DNA from: Oscillospiraceae bacterium
Lineage (GTDB): Bacteria; Bacillota; Clostridia; Oscillospirales; Ruminococcaceae
Reading direction: 5' to 3'
Assembly (NCBI GenBank): GCA_900752625.1
Contig: CAADWC010000227.1
Location: 1-6,681, forward strand
DNA: 6,681 nt
The position numbers and the translations under genes are program-made. Below are positions 1 through 4,761 of this stretch, piece by piece (position 1 is the first letter of the stretch; every line of letters begins with the position of its first letter). The notes under the pieces are model-generated. The model saw only the letters and a program-made list of their open reading frames with translations. It was not told where the DNA came from and made no database searches.

Positions 1-97
1 CAAGAGCGGCGCAGATAATAAGCCTGTGCGCAGCACTCTTGGACGGCGGGATTTTTACCGTGCCCGTAAGCTTGGACGGGGTGATTTTTATATTCAT
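1..97 (-). CDS. aroA: 3-phosphoshikimate 1-carboxyvinyltransferase (EPSP synthase), N-terminal fragment
   Basis: Only the first 32 codons are inside the window; the gene runs off the left edge. The translation begins MNIKITPSKLTGTVKIPPSK and continues SAAHRLIICAAL. The PPSKSAAHR block is the N-terminal signature of EPSP synthase; in the family its Lys-Ser pair and Arg contact shikimate-3-phosphate and phosphoenolpyruvate. The enzyme joins these substrates to give 5-enolpyruvylshikimate-3-phosphate, the penultimate step to chorismate, in the cytoplasm. The start at 95-97 is supported by GGAGGA at 103-108, five bases upstream. It follows the GNAT gene by 22 nt and is probably the fifth gene of the operon begun by the promoter at 3179-3207. 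Glyphosate class (I or II) cannot be judged from this fragment. The related MurA (UDP-GlcNAc enolpyruvyltransferase) is unlikely, given the SKSAAHR motif and the aroB neighbour. Confidence 0.93.
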   Translation of the reverse strand, partial: MNIKITPSKLTGTVKIPPSKSAAHRLIICAAL

Positions 98-119
98 TTC
101 AGTCCTCCGTGTGTAACCA

Positions 120-764
120 TTATAAACTTTCACTTTTCTTTGCCTGCTCCGTAAGAATATCTTCAAACTTGCAGAACGGAAATTCCGCAAGCGCAGGATG
201 CCCGGTCAGGGTACGCAGTATTCTGTAGCCCTCATAGCTGCTGACGGCATTTTCCGGTATCGGCTTAAACCCGAAATCCAAATACAGCCTGGCCGCGACC
301 CATGTGGTCGTTTGTGTAGGAATCTTAAACGTTTTATATCCCAGTTCGGCCAACCTCAGCAGAGTATGGGAAATAAGCGGCCGGGCAAGACCTTTTCCCT
401 GAAAATCCCGTCTTACCGCAACCCAGTGAAGCCACCCGGCACCCGATGCATCTCTCGGTTCGTAATATGCCGTAGCTGTCGCTGCTTTTTCGCCGCTTTC
501 CGTTTCAATAAAAAACATACGCTCGCCAAGCTCGCTTTCATGTCCGCCGTAATATTTTTCCCAGGCTCTCAACCCTTCCTCATATGTTTCAAATTCCTTT
601 GCCGATTTCTCAATTTCGATCCAGCTATCCCTGTCGCCGTCCTTGTAATAAACGAACCTGTACCCATTCGGAAGCGGATACTCCTTTATTTTCTGCGGAT
701 TATCGTTATAAAGCAATATTTCATAATATTTTATCCGGCTGTCGTGGTTATCAAATCTCAGCAT
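120..764 (-). CDS. GNAT-family N-acetyltransferase, substrate unknown
   Basis: The protein has 214 residues. A GNAT core lies at about residues 80-170: strand beta4 and motif A at 114-131 (HWVAVRRDFQGKGLARPL), with the acetyl-CoA pyrophosphate-binding loop Q-GKG-LA at 122-127, then motif B at about 151-167 (TTTWVAARLYLDFGFKP). Family knowledge says such proteins move an acetyl group from acetyl-CoA to an amine; the sequence does not show which one. The first 80 residues are an extra N-terminal part rich in Tyr, Asp and Glu that I do not recognise, and the last 30 form a hydrophilic tail. There is no signal peptide or membrane segment, so it should be cytoplasmic. The ATG at 762-764 is preceded by a GAAAGGAA ribosome site at 771-778. 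It sits between the CAT-like gene (22 nt upstream) and aroA (22 nt downstream), so it is co-transcribed with shikimate genes, but nothing in it indicates a shikimate-pathway role. Confidence 0.9.
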   Translation of the reverse strand: MLRFDNHDSRIKYYEILLYNDNPQKIKEYPLPNGYRFVYYKDGDRDSWIEIEKSAKEFETYEEGLRAWEKYYGGHESELGERMFFIETESGEKAATATAYYEPRDASGAGWLHWVAVRRDFQGKGLARPLISHTLLRLAELGYKTFKIPTQTTTWVAARLYLDFGFKPIPENAVSSYEGYRILRTLTGHPALAEFPFCKFEDILTEQAKKSESL

Positions 765-786
765 TATATTTTCCTTTCAATTACGG

Positions 787-1416
787 TCATTTCAGCGAGT
801 CCAGGTATGCCTGAAGCCGCTCGTAAAGCCTTGCCACATGAATTCCGTCGACAAAGGAGTGGTGGACCTGCACAGAAAACGGCATTAGCTTTTTTCCGTC
901 TTTTTCATAGAATCTGCCCCAATCAAACATAGGATTGGCTTTAGTATTGTCGCCGGAAAAAGTATGGGAAACCGAGGTATAAGAGAACCACGGCATAGGA
1001 GAAAACTGAAAAGCTTCATTTGCAGGCGGCGCTTCACAGTAAGCCTTCTGACAGTCGATAATGCTTTGTGCGTTTTGTACATACTCCTCCATACTCCGAA
1101 AATAAGGAACGCATATATAATAAAACAGTTCATCCCCCTGCTTGAGATATGTAAACTCGGTCGGACAATTATCATACAGCACTATATTCTTATCAAGGAA
1201 TCTGTAACGGAAATTTTCAATTTCGTTTGCGCACTTTGATACAGCATGAATAAACGCCAGGGTAAAAGACAAGCCGTTTTTCTTAACGCAGTTGTAAAAG
1301 TTTGTAACATCGATCTCAAAAGTCACGCAGTAATTAGGCTGTGCGGAGTTTCTGAATATTGAACAATGAAGCTTTCTGCTCCAATTATTTTCATCAATTT
1401 TTATATAATTGCTCAT
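787..1416 (-). CDS. Chloramphenicol acetyltransferase (CatA)-family O-acyltransferase
   Basis: The protein has 209 residues, close to the roughly 213-220 usual for type A CATs, and aligns along its whole length. The catalytic signature HHSFVDGIH is at 185-193: His186 matches the catalytic His195 of CAT-III and Asp190 matches the structural Asp199. Ser139, in FSPMPWFSY, sits 47 residues before the catalytic His, the same offset as Ser148 in CAT-III. The N-terminal WSRKLH (12-17) replaces the usual W-R-EHF block. The family forms trimers that acetylate chloramphenicol from acetyl-CoA. However, HHSFVDG differs from the HHAVCDG of proven resistance enzymes, and chromosomal relatives in Clostridia often have no known substrate, so resistance should not be assumed. 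The start at 1414-1416 is backed by AAAGGAGA at 1425-1432. It lies in an operon, 22 nt after aroB and 22 nt before the GNAT gene. Family call is firm; substrate is unknown. Confidence 0.93.
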   Translation of the reverse strand: MSNYIKIDENNWSRKLHCSIFRNSAQPNYCVTFEIDVTNFYNCVKKNGLSFTLAFIHAVSKCANEIENFRYRFLDKNIVLYDNCPTEFTYLKQGDELFYYICVPYFRSMEEYVQNAQSIIDCQKAYCEAPPANEAFQFSPMPWFSYTSVSHTFSGDNTKANPMFDWGRFYEKDGKKLMPFSVQVHHSFVDGIHVARLYERLQAYLDSLK

Positions 1417-1438
1417 CTTTTTGCTCTCCTTTAACCTT

Positions 1439-2548
1439 TTACATCTCCTTAATTATCCCAGCAATCTCGCTTTCGGCAATCTCCTTACCGTACTGGTTTT
1501 CTCCGAACTGCTCCATTTCGCCTATTTCATGCTGAAATACAAACCTCAGCTTTCCGTCCCGCACCTTTTTGTCGGTGTAAAGCTTCTTGACAAGCGCCGT
1601 CCGGTCGATATATTCGGGGATAGCCGTGGGCAGGCCGGCACGCTGCAAAAGGCTTTCCACTCTCGATACGTTTTCATGAGAAATAAAGCCCAGCTTTTCT
1701 CCCAGCCTCGCCTGAGCCGCAATACCGATAGAAACCGCCTCGCCGTGCAGCAATCTGTAATCGGAAACGGTTTCAATGGCTCTCCCTACGGTATGACCGA
1801 GATTAAGTATTTCCCTCAGTCCGCTTTCACGCTCGTCCTGCATTACGACCTTGTATTTTACGGCACAGTTGCGCTCTGCAATGTATTCGCAGACGTTCCT
1901 GTCGTTTTCAAACACCTTTTCAATGTTCTTTTCAAGATACTCAAACAACTCCCTATCCCCAAGACAGCCGTGCTTTATCGTTTCCGCAAGACCGCTTGAA
2001 AGCTGACGCTTCGGCAGCGTTTTCCATGTATCGATATCGATGTACACCTTTTCAGGCTGATTAAAAATGCCGATAAGATTTGTGGCAAGAGGCGTATCCA
2101 CCGCAGTTTTTCCACCGACGGAGGCGTCCGCCGCAGACAGAAGAGTTGTGGCATAGTTGATAAAAGGCACTCCCCTGCCGTAAGTTCCGGCTGCAAAGCC
2201 TGCCAGATCGGAAACCACTCCTCCTCCTACCGCTATTACGCAGCAGTCACGACGGAAGCCCTTTTCCAGCATGGAATCCTCCACAAACTCTTTCATCTGT
2301 CTGGTCTTGGATTTTTCACCCTCGGGTATCACAAACAGCTCCGCCTTAAAGCCGGAAGCTGTAAGCTTGTCGCAAATGCTTCTGCCGTACAGCTCTACCA
2401 CTATCGAATCTGTAACTACAGCAAATTTGCTTATTCCCCCCACCAGACCGTTTTTTATATCATCTATAAGCGTGTTTTCAAGGCTGCGACCGATCTCTAT
2501 ATCATAAGAATCGTCCACTACCTTTTTTAGCTCGCAGTAAAATTTCAT
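1439..2548 (-). CDS. aroB: 3-dehydroquinate synthase
   Basis: The protein has 369 residues, a normal length. The enzyme converts DAHP to 3-dehydroquinate, the second shikimate step, using bound NAD+ and a divalent metal (usually Zn2+ or Co2+) in the cytoplasm. Visible landmarks are PEGEKSK (75-81), the glycine-rich NAD segment AVGGGVVSDLAGFAAGTYGRG (about 106-126), TTLLSAADASVGGKTAVD (134-151), LAETIKHG with metal ligand Glu189, REILNLGH with Arg245, Asn249 and metal ligand His252, LLHGEAVSIG with metal ligand His268, and DKKVRDGK with Lys333. Asp141, Lys147 and Asn157 match other conserved active-site residues. One oddity: the usual GHTxGHAxE is GHTVGRAIE, so Arg256 (AGA codon) replaces the second His. 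An in-frame ATG 32 codons upstream (2644) is rejected: it would overlap the upstream gene, encodes unconserved sequence, and lacks the ribosome site at 2556-2560. It is the second gene of the operon, 58 nt after the LURP-one-related gene. Confidence 0.97.
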   Translation of the reverse strand: MKFYCELKKVVDDSYDIEIGRSLENTLIDDIKNGLVGGISKFAVVTDSIVVELYGRSICDKLTASGFKAELFVIPEGEKSKTRQMKEFVEDSMLEKGFRRDCCVIAVGGGVVSDLAGFAAGTYGRGVPFINYATTLLSAADASVGGKTAVDTPLATNLIGIFNQPEKVYIDIDTWKTLPKRQLSSGLAETIKHGCLGDRELFEYLEKNIEKVFENDRNVCEYIAERNCAVKYKVVMQDERESGLREILNLGHTVGRAIETVSDYRLLHGEAVSIGIAAQARLGEKLGFISHENVSRVESLLQRAGLPTAIPEYIDRTALVKKLYTDKKVRDGKLRFVFQHEIGEMEQFGENQYGKEIAESEIAGIIKEM

Positions 2549-2555
2549 TATAAAA

Positions 2556-2560
2556 CCTCC
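2556..2560 (-). promoter_or_regulatory. Ribosome binding site that fixes the aroB start
   Basis: GGAGG on the minus strand, seven bases before the ATG at 2546-2548. It selects the start giving MKFYCELKKV, whose sequence fits AroB N-termini, over the longer in-frame start at 2644. Confidence 0.9.
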
Positions 2561-2580
2561 ATAATAACCTGCCGTAATAG

Positions 2581-2605
2581 CTTTGCTCCGTAAACAAAAG
2601 CAAAG
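2581..2605 (-). other. Small inverted repeat just after the LURP-one-related stop codon
   Basis: CTTTGCT at 2581-2587 is complementary to AGCAAAG at 2599-2605, giving a 7-bp stem with an 11-nt loop, starting one base after the stop codon of the upstream gene. It is AT-rich and no run of U follows, so it is not a convincing terminator. It could be a weak RNA processing or stabilising hairpin, or chance. Confidence 0.3.
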
Positions 2606-2606
2606 T

Positions 2607-3077
2607 CTACGACGACCGTGAACATTTTTCAGCGTCGATGGCAAGAGCGATCATAAGTCCCGAAAGAACATTGCTGTCGTCAAATACATCAATAACATAG
2701 GTATCCGAGAAATTCATCACGTCTTTTGAAACCGTCATGATTTTCATACCTCCGCCATAAACCGAATAATTCCATTGAAGCCAATCTCCGTCCACGCTCC
2801 AGCCCTTGTAATCAAGAGTAAATTTAGGCCTGAAAAAGGTAAACTGCTTTTTAATCGTTCCTTCAAGTTTTCCGTTTATGTATATTTCAAATACGGGAAG
2901 AAAGCTAAGCGCTTTTTCCTTAAGCATTGCCGCCTCGTTTCCGTAGCTGTCGAAAACTCTGAAACAATGCCCCCATGCCAGCTTCCCCTTTACGGTAAAC
3001 ACTATATTACCGTTTCCGTCGTAAATATCGTAGCTGTCAAACCATGAAAACAGTCTTTGTTTAAATATCAGTTTCAT
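2607..3077 (-). CDS. LURP-one-related (tubby C-terminal-like fold) family protein
   Basis: The protein has 156 residues and resembles the bacterial LURP-one-related/YxjI group (Pfam LOR, related to tubby and scramblase C-terminal domains). Recognisable blocks are IKQRLFSW-like FKQRLFSWFDSYDIYD (5-20), GHCFRVFDSYGNEAA (36-50), SFLPVFEIYINGK (58-70), FTFFRPKFTLDYKGW (79-93), DTYVIDV (125-131) and the hallmark C-terminus LMIALAIDAEKCSR (141-154). The fold is a beta-barrel around a central hydrophobic helix, and that C-terminal hydrophobic segment fits the helix rather than a membrane anchor. Biochemical function in bacteria is not established; roles as phospholipid- or membrane-associated sensors are only suggested by homology. 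The start at 3075-3077 follows AGAGGTG at 3085-3091. It is the first gene after the promoter at 3179-3207, 58 nt before aroB, so it appears to lead a shikimate operon. Family call is firm, function unknown. Confidence 0.92.
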   Translation of the reverse strand: MKLIFKQRLFSWFDSYDIYDGNGNIVFTVKGKLAWGHCFRVFDSYGNEAAMLKEKALSFLPVFEIYINGKLEGTIKKQFTFFRPKFTLDYKGWSVDGDWLQWNYSVYGGGMKIMTVSKDVMNFSDTYVIDVFDDSNVLSGLMIALAIDAEKCSRSS

Positions 3078-3095
3078 TGCCTTTCACCTCTGGTA

Positions 3096-3131
3096 AATAT
3101 ATCGGCAAGCTGTGAAATACTGCCGTATATT
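3096..3131 (-). other. Hairpin in the 5' leader of the LURP-one-related/aroB operon
   Basis: CGGCA at 3103-3107 pairs with TGCCG at 3121-3125. After a one-base bulge (3102), six more A/T pairs (3096-3101 with 3126-3131) extend it to an 11-bp stem with a 13-nt loop. It ends about four bases upstream of the ribosome binding site at 3085-3091. It has no U-tract, so it is not a terminator; it may protect the mRNA 5' end or tune translation. No known riboswitch class is recognised. Confidence 0.4.
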
Positions 3132-3178
3132 CCTGCGCATCAGCGCTTAAAAATGCTTTACCGTTTTAAACTGAAGTA

Positions 3179-3207
3179 ATTATACCATAAGACAGCTTAA
3201 ATGTAAA
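3179..3207 (-). promoter_or_regulatory. Sigma-A promoter of the LURP-one-related/aroB/aroA operon
   Basis: On the minus strand, TTTACA (3202-3207, five of six matches to TTGACA), a 17-nt spacer, and a perfect TATAAT (3179-3184) with the extended -10 element TG one base upstream. The predicted start of transcription is near 3172, giving a 5' leader of about 95 nt before the first gene. It lies downstream of the aroF terminator, so this operon can be transcribed independently of aroF. Confidence 0.85.
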
Positions 3208-3352
3208 CATCTTTGCATAAATTGCCCATGGTTTTAACCTACTTAGTCATAAACGCTACATTTATATGGTTTTACCGGGTAAGAATCCACGATAAATTTC
3301 AGGCATGAGTAATCAACTGTAGTCGGCACAAGACAGAATCTCTCACTTACAG
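3208..3352. other. Non-genic stretch between the aroF terminator and the second promoter
   Basis: AT-rich, with no ORF carrying a ribosome site. The only pattern I see is two direct copies of ATGGTTTTA (3228-3236 and 3266-3274), 38 bp apart. They could be a regulator site upstream of the promoter at 3179-3207, but two 9-mers in AT-rich DNA may be chance. Confidence 0.3.
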
Positions 3353-3354
3353 AC

Positions 3355-3381
3355 AAAAACAGGGCAGATAACTCCGCCCTG
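3355..3381 (-). terminator. Rho-independent terminator of aroF
   Basis: On the minus strand, CAGGGCGGA (3373-3381) pairs with TCTGCCCTG (3360-3368), with one G-U pair, around the tetraloop GTTA, giving a 9-bp GC-rich stem followed at once by TTTTT (3355-3359). It begins nine bases after the aroF stop codon. This is a strong canonical terminator and separates aroF from the next operon. Confidence 0.95.
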
Positions 3382-3389
3382 AAAATTCA

Positions 3390-4409
3390 TCAATTGATAT
3401 CGAGAGGCTTGCCGCAGAATTCCGCCATTGCTTTAACCTTTTTCATTGTTTCGGCAAACTGTGCAGGCGTAAGGGACTGTGCTCCGTCGCTCCATGCATT
3501 CTTAGGATCGTTGTGCACTTCGATCTCCAGTGCGTCGCAGCCGGCAGCAACGGCACACAGCGACATAGGCTCTACCAGAGAAGCTATTCCTGTTGCATGG
3601 CTGGGGTCGATAACTATCGGCAGGTGAGTTTTCTGCTTGAGCAGAGGAACAGCAGAAATATCAAGAGTATTTCTGGTAGCAGGTTCAAAGGTTCTGATAC
3701 CTCTCTCGCAGAGAATTACCTTGCTGTTGCCCTCGGACATAATGTACTCCGCTGACATAAGCAGCTCCTGAAGAGTGCTTGAAAGCCCTCTTTTAAGCAG
3801 AACCGGCTTGTCGCAGCGGCCCAGCGCCTTAAGCAAAGTAAAGTTCTGCATATTTCTTGCTCCGACCTGAACGATGTCCACGTCGGCAAAAAGATCGATA
3901 TCCGACAGATCCATGATCTCGGTTACGATAGGAAGTCCGGTTACCTTTCTTGCCTGGATAAGCAGGTCTATGCCCTCCTTGCCAAGCCCCTGGAAGGCAT
4001 ACGGCGAGGTTCTGGGCTTGAAGGCTCCTCCTCTGAGCATTGTGGCTCCGACCTCTTTTACTGCGATCGCGGTAGTAATGATCTGTTCCTCGCACTCTAC
4101 CGAGCAGGGACCTGCGATGACGTTAAGAGTTCCGCCTCCGATTTTTCTTCCTGCTACCTCTATAACGGTGTCGTCGGGATGAAAGCGTCTGTTGGCGTTC
4201 TTATACGGCTCCTGAACACGCTTTACCGCTTCGACTATTTCCTTTGCCTGCACCGACTCCATATCGATCCTTGTCGTATCGCCGATAAGTCCGATGATGT
4301 TGGAATGGATTCCGTGAACCAGATTAGTTTTTACGTCAAAGCCCTGAAGCCAGTTCATAAGCTCGTCAATCTGCTTTTCAGTAGCTGAATTTTTCAATAC
4401 GATTACCAT
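3390..4409 (-). CDS. aroF: 3-deoxy-D-arabino-heptulosonate 7-phosphate (DAHP) synthase, type I-beta
   Basis: The protein has 339 residues. It condenses phosphoenolpyruvate and erythrose-4-phosphate to DAHP, the entry step of the shikimate pathway. Residues 1 to about 70 form the ferredoxin-like regulatory domain (begins [20 protein letters not shown]) seen in Thermotoga maritima DAHP synthase, which carries aromatic amino acid feedback there. The catalytic TIM barrel follows: AGPCSVE (99-105), [19 protein letters not shown] (125-143), EIMD (164-167), [10 protein letters not shown] (181-190), LLKRG (204-208), CERGIRTFE (234-242), DPSHATG (268-274). Metal ligands are all present: Cys102, His271, Glu297, Asp308, nearly the same numbering as T. 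maritima. The start at 4407-4409 follows GGGAGGA at 4417-4423. The gene is monocistronic by sequence, with its own promoter, a Phe-rich leader/attenuator upstream and a strong terminator downstream. No fused chorismate mutase domain is present. Confidence 0.98.
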   Translation of the reverse strand: MVIVLKNSATEKQIDELMNWLQGFDVKTNLVHGIHSNIIGLIGDTTRIDMESVQAKEIVEAVKRVQEPYKNANRRFHPDDTVIEVAGRKIGGGTLNVIAGPCSVECEEQIITTAIAVKEVGATMLRGGAFKPRTSPYAFQGLGKEGIDLLIQARKVTGLPIVTEIMDLSDIDLFADVDIVQVGARNMQNFTLLKALGRCDKPVLLKRGLSSTLQELLMSAEYIMSEGNSKVILCERGIRTFEPATRNTLDISAVPLLKQKTHLPIVIDPSHATGIASLVEPMSLCAVAAGCDALEIEVHNDPKNAWSDGAQSLTPAQFAETMKKVKAMAEFCGKPLDIN

Positions 4410-4452
4410 TTTAATTTCCTCCCAAAAAGTTTGATAATGAATCTGAATTAAT

Positions 4453-4488
4453 AAAAAAGCCGCGGCCCGAACATATCAAGCCACGACT
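4453..4488 (-). terminator. Attenuator terminator (segments 3:4) in front of aroF
   Basis: On the minus strand, AGTCGTGGC (4480-4488) pairs with GCCGCGGCT (4458-4466) in a 9-bp, GC-rich stem with two G-U pairs, and the T-run TTTTTT (4453-4458) follows. The loop (4467-4479) can pair further (TTGA with TCGG), leaving only a five-base loop. It ends about 44 nt before the aroF start codon and before the aroF ribosome site. A full intrinsic terminator between a promoter and its gene is the hallmark of an attenuator. Segment 3 (4478-4493) can pair instead with segment 2 (4531-4545). Confidence 0.92.
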
Positions 4489-4545
4489 GAAATATTACAA
4501 GTATAAAGCTTTTGCCTGTTTACTCGCCCGATCTCAATGCAGCTT
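4478..4545 (-). promoter_or_regulatory. Predicted antiterminator (segments 2:3) of the aroF attenuator
   Basis: Segment 2, AAGCTGCATTGAGAT (4531-4545), lies in the last codons of the leader peptide. It can pair with segment 3, ATTTCAGTCGTGGCTT (4478-4493): 15 base pairs including four G-U, with a single bulged C at 4485. Segment 3 contains the whole upstream arm of the terminator, so this pairing and the terminator exclude each other. I found the pairing by hand; relative stabilities were not computed. Confidence 0.75.
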
Positions 4546-4636
4546 TCTTCACACGCCAAAAAAAACCAAAGCTAAAAAAGAAGCTAAAGGTAAAAAAGAA
4601 GTATGTAAAGACTGCATTTGAAACTACAGAGTACAT
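4520..4636 (-). CDS. Phe-rich leader peptide controlling aroF (attenuation sensor)
   Basis: A 38-codon ORF whose residues 10-27 read FTYFFFTFSFFFSFGFFW: 11 Phe (9 TTT, 2 TTC), one Tyr and one Trp in 18 residues, after MYSVVSNAV and before RVKKAALRSGE. It begins about 32 nt after the predicted transcription start of the perfect-consensus promoter at 4675-4703. AAAGGA (4648-4653) serves as ribosome site with a slightly long 11-nt spacing; two in-frame stops lie upstream of the ATG, fixing the start. The stop (TAA, 4520-4522) is 32 nt before the terminator stem. The function inferred is sensing charged tRNA-Phe: stalling on the Phe run covers segment 1 and releases segment 2 for the antiterminator, while a ribosome reaching the stop masks part of segment 2 and lets the terminator form. 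It parallels the E. coli PheL peptide (also Phe-rich) but is much longer. A small hydrophobic membrane protein is the alternative; the attenuator context argues against it. Confidence 0.9.
   Translation of the reverse strand: MYSVVSNAVFTYFFFTFSFFFSFGFFWRVKKAALRSGE
4532..4623 (-). promoter_or_regulatory. Predicted 1:2 (protector/pause) hairpin of the aroF leader
   Basis: Segment 1, TTTCAAATGCAGTCTTT (4607-4623, leader codons 5-10), can pair with segment 2, AAAGCTGCATTGAGA (4532-4546): 15 base pairs including one G-U, with two single-base bulges (A4619 and T4611). The loop (4547-4606) is the Phe-codon run itself. When the leader is not translated this hairpin would hold segment 2 and allow the terminator; a ribosome on the Phe run would break it. 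Together with 2:3 and 3:4 pairings it completes the classical three-way switch. Confidence 0.7.
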
Positions 4637-4674
4637 ATCAAAGCTTTTCCTTTCGTAATTTTATTAACACAAAC

Positions 4675-4703
4675 ATTATAAACCCTCGGCGTATGGTTGT
4701 CAA
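4675..4703 (-). promoter_or_regulatory. Perfect-consensus sigma-A promoter of the aroF leader
   Basis: On the minus strand TTGACA (4698-4703), exactly 17 nt of spacer, then TATAAT (4675-4680). Both hexamers match consensus in all six positions. Transcription should start near 4668, about 32 nt before the leader peptide ATG. So strong a promoter suits a gene controlled afterwards by termination rather than by initiation; I see no obvious repressor palindrome over it. Confidence 0.93.
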
Positions 4704-4761
4704 GGGTCATAATGTTTTTTTACATTTTATTCATATGCCCTGCGGCACACTTCTCTCACTG

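Noticed and set aside
787..1416. Calling the CAT-fold gene a chloramphenicol resistance gene
   Set aside because: The catalytic residues are present, but the HH-SFV-DG signature and N-terminal pocket differ from proven resistance enzymes, and the gene sits in a housekeeping operon with no mobile element nearby.
2549..2644. N-terminal extension of aroB by 32 codons
   Set aside because: It overlaps the upstream gene, has no good ribosome site at its ATG, and the added residues do not resemble AroB. The GGAGG at 2556-2560 fits the downstream ATG at 2546-2548.
3228..3274. Paired ATGGTTTTA direct repeats as an operator
   Set aside because: Two 9-bp copies in AT-rich DNA, more than 20 bp upstream of the -35 element, are not enough to claim a regulator site.
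4410..4668. T-box riboswitch in front of aroF
   Set aside because: The aroF leader has a terminator, but I see no T-box AGGGTGGAACCGCG-like sequence and no stem I pattern. The short Phe-rich ORF explains the region better.
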